A stretch of 22,031 bases of DNA from CAUZIZ01 sp963579905 (GTDB taxonomy: Bacteria > Acidobacteriota > UBA6911 > RPQK01 > JAJDTT01): positions 1 to 22,031 of the forward strand of contig CAUZIZ010000085.1 of the NCBI GenBank assembly GCA_963579905.1. Direction: 5' to 3'. Position numbers and translations under genes: made by a program. The notes under the pieces were generated by a model. That model searched no databases and was not told the DNA's origin. It worked only from the letters and a program-made list of their open reading frames with translations. How positions within the stretch are numbered: position 1 is the stretch's first letter; every line of letters begins with the position of its first letter. This document shows positions 6,769 through 15,299 of the stretch, in pieces.

Positions 6769-9120
6769 TTACGGTTGGGGCCAATCGAGATGCCGGTGGA
6801 GGAAGTCGAATGCGCCTTTTCCGTTGATCTCATGGTTTCCGTTGAAGAACTCGATTTCAGTTTTGTCGCCCTCTCCCAACTCGTTGTAGACTCGGCGCAC
6901 CTTGGCGTACTCGTGGGCCACCCACTCATCCAAGCCGACGCCGTCGCGGTGTCCGCGTTCGACCATGAAGGGTCGGGGGAAGATCAGATAGGCCATTTCA
7001 GCGTAGTTGAAGGTGATTCCCAGACGAAACTCGGGCATCTCATATTCTTTGGTAAACATGTAGCTGTTGCGCCAATCGACTGTAGCGTTCTTCCAGATCC
7101 ACTCGTTGAAGTCCCCGGAGCAGATGGATAGACAGTAGTCCTCCACGATAGCGGGCACGCGCATTGCGGTTTTGCCGCCGTAGCTGAGTCCATAGAAGGC
7201 GATGCGATCCTCGTCCACATAGGACAGAGTCTTGAGCCAGTTGACGATCTGTTGATGTTGTCCCACGATGAAGGAGAAGAGCGAAAGCTTCAGGGGATTG
7301 GCCTTGAACTGAAGGACCCGGAACAGATCCTCGCCGCGGTAGGGATTGTGGGGAGCGAAGACGATGAAACCACGGTCGGCAAGGCTGGCGGCGAAGGCCT
7401 GATAGGCGCGGAAGCGGCGACTCTCTTTTTCGATGACATCCTTGGGCAACCCCTCCAGTCCGTGCTGGGCTACAACCACCGGCCGCCTCTCGCCGGGCTT
7501 CAGATCCTTGGGGAGCAGAAGAATGCCCCAGGAAAAGACGTCCGGCCAGACGTCGAGAACCACATCGTAGCCGACCCATCGGGGCCGGTCATAGCGGAGA
7601 CGACTGCGCGGATTCGCGGCCAACATCGTATGCTCGACCTTGCCTATGACCTCTTCCCAGAAATATTTTCGGAACGGCTTTATCCCCTTGGCAAACCGAT
7701 CGGCAGAATCGTATGGGAGCTTCTCCAGCAGGAATCTGTCGCGAGCGACGCTGGCAACACGTAGCGTGCGTTGGACGTGATTCTCGATCTCCTTTACCTG
7801 GCGACTCTGGCGGACCTCTGGATCGAGTTTGGTGGAGACTTGCTGGGGCAGTGCTCGCGTCGATTCTGTGCGGATGACTCCAGTCCGAGTCAAACCTGCC
7901 AGAAACGCGTTCAGAGCAGCCGTCGAACCAGGTCCGACTGGGTTCGCATCGGGGAGGGAGGGAATCAGTCGAGCGGAGCGTTTCAGATCCGCGGGCATTT
8001 GCTGCTGCCATTTGTCCAGTCGTTCGAACTCGTGCTTGACAGCGGCCCCATCCGCCGTCGCGAGACGACCCGGGGCCGCGGCGTTGGACTGCCAACTCTG
8101 GGCCGGAGGTCGACCCTCCAGCGTGGGGCCTGCACTGTGCTCGATCACCAGACTACGAGGCAGCACCATGCTAGCGATTTCCGCGTCTCCAAACTCATGC
8201 AGCAAGGACCAGATATTCCGATAGATGGGCTCTTCCCAGACACGCTCGCGGGGTCCGAAGTAGCCACTCACGAGGCAAGAGCTGATACGTGTATCCAAGG
8301 CAGCCGAGTACAGCGCGATCAGGCCTCCTTCGGCATGGCCGGCTACGCCTATTCTTGCCTTCTCACCAAATTCCTCTTGAAGCCAATCCACCGCACCCAG
8401 GACCTTTTGTACCTCGTAGCCAATCAGGTGACGGCCCATCTCGTAGGACATGCGGTAGAGCCATTCGCGGTGGGGCATGTTGGTCATTGGCAGGCGATCG
8501 GTGTGCAGGTCCGGGTTTCCGGAGAATCGACTCGAACGGTTAATGAGGGTCGGCACGATGACCAGATAGCCACTTTCGGCCATCCTCCGGGCGAACTGCG
8601 ATTGGGGATCGATGCCGGGACTGAGGCCGACGAGTTGCTCGGCCGAGTAATCTGCATCTGAGAGGGTTACAATCTGCCCCAGCGGGTCCTTTTTTGGCTC
8701 GAGTAGGAGGCCTTCTCCGAAGACTCCCTCCAGTACGGGCCAGCGGACCTGTCTGATGCGATAGTGGTCGGTCTCGGCCAGCAGCGGCGAGTTCCCATGG
8801 TTATGGAAGTATTCCATTCTCGCCGAAAGCCTTTCATCGACGAGGCCGATGACCTTTTTAAATCGCTGCCGATTCCTTTCGAGCGACTCGTTGTAGGCTT
8901 CAGCGGAAGAGAAATCCCGGCTCCAGTAGCGCTGTCGGGCTTGCACTGACTTCTCGAGCCCGCGCATGAGGAAGCGATCGATGCCAGCAACCATGCGAAC
9001 TGACAGGTCGTCCTTCCACTGCAAACTGGTTGTGTTGGGAAGGGTCTTGGCGCTCTGCCCCCAGATGGGGCAGCCGAGAAGCAGCAGAACTGAAACCGTC
9101 AAAAACGTTGAAGGAATCAT
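6769..9120 (-). CDS. Exported tandem alpha/beta-hydrolase (acetyl xylan esterase/dienelactone hydrolase-like)
   Basis: The 783-residue product begins with a hydrophobic export signal; LLLGC at 14-17 could be a lipobox, otherwise signal peptidase I would cut near GQ. Two alpha/beta-hydrolase units follow. The first (about 120-330) has the nucleophile-elbow position as GHAEGG (261-266), with Ala where Ser is expected. The second (about 510-783) has a canonical elbow GLSYGGK with Ser646, an oxyanion-type HGLEG (553-557) and a late His in NGNHEING that can complete the triad. The family removes acetyl or other ester groups from glycans. ATG at 9120 has AGAGGTG 8 nt upstream and is preferred over the in-frame codon at 9189. 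It sits between the ceramidase-like gene and the large heme lipoprotein on the same strand. The substrate is not known. Confidence 0.82.
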   Translation of the reverse strand: MIPSTFLTVSVLLLLGCPIWGQSAKTLPNTTSLQWKDDLSVRMVAGIDRFLMRGLEKSVQARQRYWSRDFSSAEAYNESLERNRQRFKKVIGLVDERLSARMEYFHNHGNSPLLAETDHYRIRQVRWPVLEGVFGEGLLLEPKKDPLGQIVTLSDADYSAEQLVGLSPGIDPQSQFARRMAESGYLVIVPTLINRSSRFSGNPDLHTDRLPMTNMPHREWLYRMSYEMGRHLIGYEVQKVLGAVDWLQEEFGEKARIGVAGHAEGGLIALYSAALDTRISSCLVSGYFGPRERVWEEPIYRNIWSLLHEFGDAEIASMVLPRSLVIEHSAGPTLEGRPPAQSWQSNAAAPGRLATADGAAVKHEFERLDKWQQQMPADLKRSARLIPSLPDANPVGPGSTAALNAFLAGLTRTGVIRTESTRALPQQVSTKLDPEVRQSRQVKEIENHVQRTLRVASVARDRFLLEKLPYDSADRFAKGIKPFRKYFWEEVIGKVEHTMLAANPRSRLRYDRPRWVGYDVVLDVWPDVFSWGILLLPKDLKPGERRPVVVAQHGLEGLPKDVIEKESRRFRAYQAFAASLADRGFIVFAPHNPYRGEDLFRVLQFKANPLKLSLFSFIVGQHQQIVNWLKTLSYVDEDRIAFYGLSYGGKTAMRVPAIVEDYCLSICSGDFNEWIWKNATVDWRNSYMFTKEYEMPEFRLGITFNYAEMAYLIFPRPFMVERGHRDGVGLDEWVAHEYAKVRRVYNELGEGDKTEIEFFNGNHEINGKGAFDFLHRHLDWPQP

Positions 9121-9259
9121 TGGAAACACACCTCTTTGCGTCGAGTGACAAGAGAAAAAATCCGAACAGACGAGGCCTGAACTTATCACTCAGAAATTTC
9201 AGGTCGGTCTCGCCCCGGCGGTGCTGAATCGTTCAGGCGGGAAACGTCGGTTCGTTGTG

Positions 9260-9342
9260 CTAGCGGCGGTCTCCAGGCCGCCGTGCATCGAGCCAACGGC
9301 TCGAAAACAAGAAGAATACTTCGGTCTGGAGACCAAAGCTAC
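9260..9342. repeat. Long hairpin (REP-like) element, copy 2
   Basis: Second copy of the element at 3276-3350, same orientation. Outer arms pair TAGC (9261-9264) with GCTA (9338-9341) and GGTCTCCAGGCC (9268-9279) with GGTCTGGAGACC (9323-9334, one G-T wobble). The inner hairpin is TCGAGCC (9288-9294)/GGCTCGA (9298-9304) with loop AAC. A G-C pair in the outer arm of copy 1 is replaced by A-T here with pairing kept, which suggests selection on structure. It lies 69 bp downstream of the stop of the 9411-12476 gene. Nothing else is recognisable in 9121-9410. Confidence 0.75.
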
Positions 9343-9410
9343 GTCCGAACTTCAAGTAACCGACGGCGAGCCGATTCCCGGTTGTACGCGAGGCAACCCG
9401 GACGCCGTCA

Positions 9411-12400
9411 TCATAGTGGGCCGGGTGTGGCCAGCCTCTGCAAGTATTCGAGTAAGTCTGTCATCTCGCTCAGGTTGATATCTTCCTCCAGACCTTCGGG
9501 CATGGTGGACACGCTGGACACCCGAAGCGTGGCTATGTTTCTTCGGAGGACAGTCTCTTCCTCACCTTTCTCCCGTCGCAGCATCATGGAAGTCGGGCTG
9601 TCCTGGGCGATAACACCGGTGACGGTGGCTCCGTTTTCGGTCTCAATCACGTAGGTCTCGTAGCCAGGTGAGATATTGACGTTGGGGTCCAGTATCTTGG
9701 TCAGTAGGAACTTCTTCGGTCGACGCCCGATGACGTCCATCAGATCGGGGCCGACTTCGCTTCCCATTCCGTCCAGGCGGTGACAGCGGCTGCAGTTTTC
9801 GCGAAACACTTCTTTCCCCGAGGGAATGCTGCCCTTGACAGACAAGGCGGACTGATACTGTTCGATCAGGTGCCCGCGTCCGTGTGGCAGATTGCAGAAC
9901 AGGATCTCGGCTCGGCGACGAATCTCGTCATCCGGAGACTGGAGCAATTGATTGACTCGTGGACGGCTTACAGTCCAGGCCGGGACTGTTTCGTCGCCGA
10001 TGCCGTCCAGCAGCGTCTTCGTAAAAGCCTTGCGGGCGAGGAGCCCATCCCAGACAACCTTTCGAACGGCTTCCGTGTAGCTTCTCCATTTTTCCAGTAA
10101 GAGTGTGACCACCCTGGAATTCCCGTTCTTGAGGAGCGCTTCTACCGCGGCGATCTGGATCTCGGCTGCTTCCTGGGGGCCCAGTAGGTGATCAAGCGCA
10201 GGAATTGTGGAGTCGGTCGGATCCAGCGCCATCACTCGGACGGCGTTGATCCTGGAAGTGGATTCAAGCTCACTGCTTGAAGCCTCGACCGCACCGCGAA
10301 CCAGACGGCGCAGGGTCGGCGAGTCGGCGAGCAGGATGCTGTCGGCCAGATCCAGTGCCGCCGCCGCCACCTGCGCTGACGACGAAGCGATCAGTCGGAA
10401 AAGAGTTCGCTCGCTGCTCCGGTCCAGGCGAATCTGCTCTGCCCGACCTTGCTTCAAGCCCTGCCCCAGACCGGCCAGGCTAGCGCTACTCCACCATGCG
10501 TCTGCACCGTCGGGTCCGCGCGCCGCCAACGCTAGGACTTCCGCGATCTCAGCTTTGATCTGGCGAGCACCTAGAATCGCCGTGACTCTACCCAGGAACT
10601 CGTGTTTTCCCTTGCTGTCGGAGGCGAGAAAGACGCCATCTCGAGTGACCGTCTGGAACCATCGGCTTGCATTCTCCGACGCTGAAGTCAGTACGGCGAT
10701 CTGAAACCATCGATCCTCGAGGTGCTTTGCCAGAATCTGGGTGAGCGGTCTGAACGATTTTGACTCGTGAAGGAGTCCCAGGGTACATGCCAGCTGGAAC
10801 TGCACTCGATGGTCTGGATCCTGTACCAGGTCTAAGAGCTTTGTCACCACCGGAGGGGAGTCCACCCGTTCAGAGAGCCTGATCGCGTGTTCCCGAACTG
10901 GAGCATTCTCGTCGCCGAGAGCTTGCAGTACCACGTCGGATCCCAGCTGGCCCAGTCCGTCCAGAGTCCAGAGCGCATGGATGCGGGACTCGGGTTTGCT
11001 CGCTGTTCCAACCAGATCTCGCAAAGCCGAAACCACGGATTCATCCTGCCGCTCCACCAGCAGACGCTGGGCAGTGATCCTCCACCACATGTTGGAGTGA
11101 GTGAGTGCCTCGACCAGTTGCTCGGAAGCTGCGCTTTGAAGGTCTGGCTTCGCCGTCGGCTGGCTTCCCTGATAGACCACTCGATAGATGCGCCCCTTGC
11201 CGGCTCCTGCACGCAGGTCGAATTGGCCCTCCAGGCCTTCCGGGACGTAGTCTGGATGCTCGATATATTTTCGGTAGTAGTCGACCACATAAAGCGCTCC
11301 ATCCGGGCCGACCGTCGTGAACACGGGCTTGAACCAAGCGTCCGTGGAAGTCAGGAATTCTCTTTGTTCAAAGGCTCGGCTGGCGGAAAAGGTAGACCCG
11401 GCAGGAAAGAGCAGGTCGCAGTGAACCAGGTTGTGGAGGGGGTCACAGACGAAATAGGCTCCCCTCAGTCTCTCCGGGAACCGGGCTGCGTTGTAGACGG
11501 AGTTCCCGCAGCTGGAGGTAAACTTGCCGACCTGAGACTCATGAATGTAGATGGGGCTTTCGGTCGCGGGAAAGACGGCTGACTGGTTTTCGTGATCCGA
11601 GGGAAACTCCATGGCAGAGGACACACTCAGATACGGGTTGCGAGCCAGATAGCGGTGCGCGATGACGGGGTGGCGAATATGGTTGTTGTTCCATAGCGCA
11701 AAGCGATTACCCCAGGCGTCGAAGGCGTTTCCGTATTGGGAATTCCCGGATACCGGTTGCAGCTTCAGCGGATCCAGTCGAAAACGGAAGTCGGTGCCCA
11801 GGCTGGAGACATCGACGGCTGGGACGTCTGGGTGATCGGGAAAATGAAGCGGCTCGCCCGGCTGTCCAAATTGCTCGGGATGGCGCCGGGAGGGCCCTAC
11901 TTTTGGGTAGGCTCCGTAGATCCAATTATCGATACCGTAGAGGAGTCCATTGACACGAAGCTGGGGGTTGTACGGGTTGAAGCCTGTGAGGACTACGCGC
12001 TTTTCGTCGGCACGCAGGTCTCGATTCTCATCGGGCAGGTAGTAGATGTCGGGTGCGACGGCAACCAGAATGCCGTCTTTCCAAGGCATCAAGCCTGTGG
12101 GGAAGGGGAGACTGTCGGCGTACACGCTACGCTTTTTGAATCCGCCCTGACCGTCCGAGTCCTCCAGGACAATGACCCTGCCCTGGGGGGCCTGCTGCAT
12201 GGGATAGTCCCCCATTTCCAGAACGAACAGGCGTCCTTGAGCGTCGAATGCCATGGCCACCGGGTCGCCGATCGTCGGCTCCGAGGCCACAAGCTCGATG
12301 CTATATCCCTGAGGTAGTCGAAAAGTCTGAAGTGCCTGTTCTGCTGAATAGGGTGGTGTCCCGGCCCCGCAGCCCAGTAGCGTGAATAGCCCGAGGGTCA

Positions 12401-12476
12401 CGCACAGAGCTTGTCTAGTAATTGTACCTGGCTGAGAACTGTAATTGATCTGTCCTGCAGCAACGGTTCCAGTCAA
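9411..12476 (-). CDS. PVC-type lipoprotein: dehydrogenase-like propeller, HEAT-like repeats, C-terminal cytochrome c
   Basis: The 1021-residue product has a lipobox LLGC with Cys36, so it is a predicted outer-surface or periplasmic lipoprotein. Residues about 45-430 form a six-bladed propeller of the membrane-bound dehydrogenase type (FRLPQGYSIELVASEP, FDAQGRLFVLEMGDYP, VVDYYRKYIEHPDY). About 450-860 is an alpha-helical HEAT-like repeat region. The end (about 885-1021) is the heme-binding domain, with C895-S-R-C898-H899 and GSEVGPDL, followed by a distal segment ISPGYETYVIETENG typical of this family. Such proteins are abundant in Planctomycetes, Verrucomicrobia and Acidobacteria and are thought to oxidise sugars or alcohols and pass electrons to the heme; substrate and cofactor are unknown. 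The start is TTG at 12476, supported by GAGGAGG about 5-6 nt upstream. It is the first gene of the leftward block. Confidence 0.88.
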   Translation of the reverse strand: MTGTVAAGQINYSSQPGTITRQALCVTLGLFTLLGCGAGTPPYSAEQALQTFRLPQGYSIELVASEPTIGDPVAMAFDAQGRLFVLEMGDYPMQQAPQGRVIVLEDSDGQGGFKKRSVYADSLPFPTGLMPWKDGILVAVAPDIYYLPDENRDLRADEKRVVLTGFNPYNPQLRVNGLLYGIDNWIYGAYPKVGPSRRHPEQFGQPGEPLHFPDHPDVPAVDVSSLGTDFRFRLDPLKLQPVSGNSQYGNAFDAWGNRFALWNNNHIRHPVIAHRYLARNPYLSVSSAMEFPSDHENQSAVFPATESPIYIHESQVGKFTSSCGNSVYNAARFPERLRGAYFVCDPLHNLVHCDLLFPAGSTFSASRAFEQREFLTSTDAWFKPVFTTVGPDGALYVVDYYRKYIEHPDYVPEGLEGQFDLRAGAGKGRIYRVVYQGSQPTAKPDLQSAASEQLVEALTHSNMWWRITAQRLLVERQDESVVSALRDLVGTASKPESRIHALWTLDGLGQLGSDVVLQALGDENAPVREHAIRLSERVDSPPVVTKLLDLVQDPDHRVQFQLACTLGLLHESKSFRPLTQILAKHLEDRWFQIAVLTSASENASRWFQTVTRDGVFLASDSKGKHEFLGRVTAILGARQIKAEIAEVLALAARGPDGADAWWSSASLAGLGQGLKQGRAEQIRLDRSSERTLFRLIASSSAQVAAAALDLADSILLADSPTLRRLVRGAVEASSSELESTSRINAVRVMALDPTDSTIPALDHLLGPQEAAEIQIAAVEALLKNGNSRVVTLLLEKWRSYTEAVRKVVWDGLLARKAFTKTLLDGIGDETVPAWTVSRPRVNQLLQSPDDEIRRRAEILFCNLPHGRGHLIEQYQSALSVKGSIPSGKEVFRENCSRCHRLDGMGSEVGPDLMDVIGRRPKKFLLTKILDPNVNISPGYETYVIETENGATVTGVIAQDSPTSMMLRREKGEEETVLRRNIATLRVSSVSTMPEGLEEDINLSEMTDLLEYLQRLATPGPL

Positions 12477-12678
12477 GCCCCCTCCTCGAAAGATTGTGAA
12501 GTAAGTGTAGTGTCGCGCGGCTCGGCATTACAATCCCCGAATCATCTGATCTCTTCTGAAGAACTTGGGAACCGAAGGACATCCGGCAGGTCTATTGGGA
12601 TAGATAGGTGCGGTGGTATCATCCTTTCGAGCAAGCTGACTCCGCGAGTCCGAAGTGTACTATCCAGGAGACAGGTCA
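12477..12678. promoter_or_regulatory. Divergent intergenic region between leftward and rightward gene blocks
   Basis: These 202 bases separate the TTG-initiated heme lipoprotein (leftward) from the amidohydrolase (rightward), so promoters for both directions should lie here. Both ends carry strong ribosome binding sites (GAGGAGG leftward near 12482-12490; CAGGAG rightward at 12665-12670). A small dyad, TCTAT-TGGG-ATAGA, lies near 12591-12604 and could be an operator half-site pair. No convincing -35/-10 pair could be assigned. Confidence 0.4.
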
Positions 12679-13902
12679 ATGGATAACTCATTCTGCATCC
12701 AGAATGCCAATGTTGTGAACGTAAGAGGAGGCACGATTCTGGAAAGAAGGACCGCGGTCATTCAGGACGATCGGATTGCGTCCGTCGGTTCGCCTTCGAG
12801 CGATTGGTCGGGACAGACCCTTGACGGGACTGGCCTGTATCTCTGCCCAGGACTGATCGACTGCCACGTGCACTTCTTTCTGGACGCTGGGAGCGACCCG
12901 AGGGGAAGTTATATCAGCAGCGATGATGAAGGACGGATGGCTACGGCGGTGAGCAATGCCCGAATCGCTATCCAGGCTGGGGTTACCACCATGCGAGACT
13001 GTGGGGCTCCGGGTCCTCTGATGTTCCACTTCCAACGGCAGGTCGAGCGAAATGAGATTTTGGGTCCCCACATCATCAGCTGCGGACACGCACTGATGAG
13101 GCCCAAAGGGCATTGTCACTTCCTAGGTGGTGAGGTTGCGACCGTGCAGGAGCTGCGTCGAAGGATCGAGTCGCACCTCGAACAGGGCGCCGGTTTCGTG
13201 AAGTTGATGGCTTCAGGGGGCGGCCTGACTCCGGGCACGGTGCCGCACGAAGCGGATCTGGCCCTCGAACTGATGAAAGAAGCGGCGGACATTGCTCATG
13301 CCAACGGGGTACAGATCACAGCTCATTGCCATGCCACTGAAAGCGTGGAGCGGGCCATTGAGGCCGATCTCGACATGATCGAACATGTCAGCTACGTCGA
13401 GCCGCCGGGTCGCTACCGCTACGACGCCGAGATCACGCAGCGCATCAAGGATAGAGGCCTTATCGTGAGTCCAACCGTCTACAGCGCTCTTCAGACCGCC
13501 CGCCGCTTCCGGAAAACGGGCGCTGCCCACAACCCCGGGGATGTGGCGGCCGTGGAACGACTCGAAGGACGCCTTACCAATGCCGGCCACTTCCATCGCC
13601 TGGGCATGAAGATCATAGGCGGCACCGACTGTGGCGCCACCAATACGCCCTTCAACTCGCTGGTCGATGAGATCGAGTCCTACACTGAGGCCGGTCTGTC
13701 CAGAACAGAGGCGCTCCGCACGGTGACCAGTGAAGGGGCAGCTCTCATGAAGCTGCCGAAGCTGGGCGAGGTCAAGGAGGATTATCGAGCAGATCTGATT
13801 CTCGTGGAAGGAAATCCCCTGGAAGATCTCGAAGTGCTTCGGACTCCCCGCACGGTCATAAAGTCGGGAAGGATCGTCCATCAGCATCCCTCGGAGGGGT
13901 GA
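12679..13902 (+). CDS. Metal-dependent amidohydrolase (imidazolonepropionase/Xaa-Pro dipeptidase-like)
   Basis: The 407-residue cytoplasmic protein has no signal peptide and carries the amidohydrolase superfamily signature. Metal ligands seen are H63 and H65 in GLIDCHVH, K175 in FVKLMASGG (the position usually carbamylated to bridge two metals), H216/H218 in TAHCHA, H236 in MIEHV and D317 in GGTDCG. The closing ADLILVEGNPLED and VIKSGRIV form the small beta-sandwich domain. Relatives hydrolyse cyclic amides, N-acyl amino acids or Xaa-Pro dipeptides; the substrate is not predictable here. ATG at 12679 has CAGGAG 8 nt upstream and is chosen over an in-frame GTG at 12655 without a site. It is the first gene of the rightward block and is followed directly by dispersed repeat copy A. 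Confidence 0.88.
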   Translation: MDNSFCIQNANVVNVRGGTILERRTAVIQDDRIASVGSPSSDWSGQTLDGTGLYLCPGLIDCHVHFFLDAGSDPRGSYISSDDEGRMATAVSNARIAIQAGVTTMRDCGAPGPLMFHFQRQVERNEILGPHIISCGHALMRPKGHCHFLGGEVATVQELRRRIESHLEQGAGFVKLMASGGGLTPGTVPHEADLALELMKEAADIAHANGVQITAHCHATESVERAIEADLDMIEHVSYVEPPGRYRYDAEITQRIKDRGLIVSPTVYSALQTARRFRKTGAAHNPGDVAAVERLEGRLTNAGHFHRLGMKIIGGTDCGATNTPFNSLVDEIESYTEAGLSRTEALRTVTSEGAALMKLPKLGEVKEDYRADLILVEGNPLEDLEVLRTPRTVIKSGRIVHQHPSEG

Positions 13903-13911
13903 CTGAGTTTC

Positions 13912-14045
13912 AATAGTGAGCAGTGAAGTAGTACCGGAAACAGCTGCAGCCAACAGAGCCGCGAACGACTTGAGTCGTTAGCAATATGGGCCCAAGTTCC
14001 GAGGAGAGAGGGGGACAACAGCGAATTCTCTCCAATCCGCGGGCG
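13912..14045 (+). repeat. Dispersed post-gene repeat, copy A
   Basis: Shares blocks with 19756-19882 in the same orientation: AATAGTGAGCAGTGA at the left end, AGAGCCGCGAACGACTTGAG in the middle, then CGTTAGCAATATG, CCGAGGAGAGAG and GGACAACAGC. The middle contains a perfect hairpin, AACGACT-TG-AGTCGTT (13964-13979). In this copy GGAGAGA (14003-14009) can also pair with TCTCTCC (14027-14033). It begins 9 nt after the stop codon of the amidohydrolase. No open reading frame is supported in 13903-14134. Confidence 0.75.
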
Positions 14046-14134
14046 GAAGCTCCGCTCCCGATTGATCTGTAATCGGCTGGAGGCGAGACTGACCTCGGAT
14101 TCGTTGCTTCGTCAGATTGGAAGAAAGTAGGCCC

Positions 14135-15214
14135 ATGTCAAAACTCCACTTCATCGAACTGAAGGGTAACAGCCGTCAGCGGGGCCAACAGCATGGGCGG
14201 TTACTGAAGTCGCCCATCGAGCGGGCTGTCGAGTTCTATCGATGGTTCTTTCGGCATCATCTGGGATTGGAACCCGAGGCGCTTCGTCAGCGAGCGGCCG
14301 CCTTCATCGAACCCACGCAACGGGTGAGTCCCCTGCTGTTCGACGAATATGAGGGAATCGCGGAGGGCTCGGGCCAGACGCTGGAGGATATTCTGGTGCT
14401 TTCCGGCCGCTATGAAATCACATTCGAAACGGTGGCACTGGGGGACTGTTCCAATCTCTTCGTGGGCCCGGAACGATCTCAAAGCGGGAATACACTGCTG
14501 GGACAAAGCTGGGACTGGCGGCCCGAAGTGATGGATTTCAGGGCTGTCTTCGTGGCTCGCTGCGATGATGTCCCCGACCACATCATGGTGACCGAGTGCG
14601 GACAGCCCGGAAAGTACGGACTGAATGAACATGGACTGGGCCTGGTTGCTGCAGGTCTGAGTTGCCGTGAAAAGTCCAGTATCGGCGATCAGTTGTTTGT
14701 AGTTCTAGGTCGGGAAATTCTGGCCCAGGAGACCCTTGCTCAGGCCTGCGAGGTGATGACCGAGTCCTCACCTTTGGCTACCGTGAACGTTCTAGTCGCG
14801 GACGATCGAGGCCAGGCGGTGAATTTCGAGTCCGCCCCGGGAAGAATAGTGCGGGCCGACCTCAAACCAGAGCAAGTTTATTGGCATACGAATCACTGCC
14901 TACACGAAGACGAGCCCTGCACTTTCGAGAACAGCCGGATTCGGGGCCGCCGCTGGGTCCAGCTGACCGAACAATCGTCATCCGTTACGCCGGAAGCGGT
15001 GCAGACCTGGCTCGCCGATCGTTCTGACGGGGGGAATTCGATCTGCCAGCACGCCGATCCGTCGCAGGCCGACGCTGCCAGTTGGCTTCAAACCCTATGC
15101 TCCATCGTCATGGATCTAGGACTCCAGACGCTCTGGGTCAGCGATGGGCCCTCTTCGCAGAGCAGCTATCAAGAAGTTGGATTCAAGACCCACCAGGTTG
15201 CCGAGGCTACGTGA
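14135..15214 (+). CDS. C45-type autoproteolytic acyltransferase/hydrolase (Ntn-hydrolase)
   Basis: The 359-residue product belongs to the acyl-CoA:6-aminopenicillanate acyltransferase (peptidase C45) family. Members cut themselves just before a Cys that becomes the N-terminal nucleophile, then transfer or hydrolyse acyl-amide bonds. Seen: the N-terminal KGNSRQRGQQHG, the segment EYEGIAEGSG, the nucleophile Cys105 in LGDCSNLFV, and GQSWDW shortly after it (family GQNWDW). Autoproteolysis between D104 and C105 would give chains of about 104 and 255 residues. No signal peptide is visible, so it is probably cytoplasmic. ATG at 14135 fits the family N terminus; an in-frame TTG at 14117 adds six unrelated residues and lacks a ribosome binding site. 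The natural substrate is unknown; N-acyl amino acids or peptides are likely from the family. Confidence 0.86.
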   Translation: MSKLHFIELKGNSRQRGQQHGRLLKSPIERAVEFYRWFFRHHLGLEPEALRQRAAAFIEPTQRVSPLLFDEYEGIAEGSGQTLEDILVLSGRYEITFETVALGDCSNLFVGPERSQSGNTLLGQSWDWRPEVMDFRAVFVARCDDVPDHIMVTECGQPGKYGLNEHGLGLVAAGLSCREKSSIGDQLFVVLGREILAQETLAQACEVMTESSPLATVNVLVADDRGQAVNFESAPGRIVRADLKPEQVYWHTNHCLHEDEPCTFENSRIRGRRWVQLTEQSSSVTPEAVQTWLADRSDGGNSICQHADPSQADAASWLQTLCSIVMDLGLQTLWVSDGPSSQSSYQEVGFKTHQVAEAT

Positions 15215-15217
15215 TCC

Positions 15218-15248
15218 GTGCCGGGTTTCTTCCCGACACTTCTTGTTG
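15218..15248 (+). terminator. Possible Rho-independent terminator after the C45 hydrolase gene
   Basis: GTGCCGGG (15218-15225) and CCCGACAC (15232-15239) form an 8-bp stem with one mismatch and a 6-nt loop, starting 3 nt after the TGA. A T-rich stretch TTCTTGTT follows at once. The tract is short and interrupted, so the call is moderate. It would separate this gene from the cytochrome gene downstream. Confidence 0.4.
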
Positions 15249-15299
15249 AGGTTCTGAGAGGTCTCGTATTCCATCCCAAAGAGACGAGGAGTTGAGAAA

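Noticed and set aside
6582..6929. N-terminal extension of the ceramidase-like frame
   Set aside because: 116 extra residues without family similarity that overlap the 3' end of the esterase gene; the signal peptide begins precisely at the 6581 ATG.
7771..8661. Plus-strand open frame of 296 codons
   Set aside because: Shadow of the esterase gene on the minus strand; low-complexity, no family features.
10207..10704. Plus-strand open frame of 165 codons, and similar ones at 10887-11582 and 11736-12317
   Set aside because: All are antisense to the HEAT-like and propeller regions of the heme lipoprotein; Arg/Ser-rich translations typical of shadows in GC-rich DNA.
13213..13953. Minus-strand open frame of 246 codons
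   Set aside because: Antisense to the amidohydrolase, which has a full set of metal ligands; no supporting start signal.
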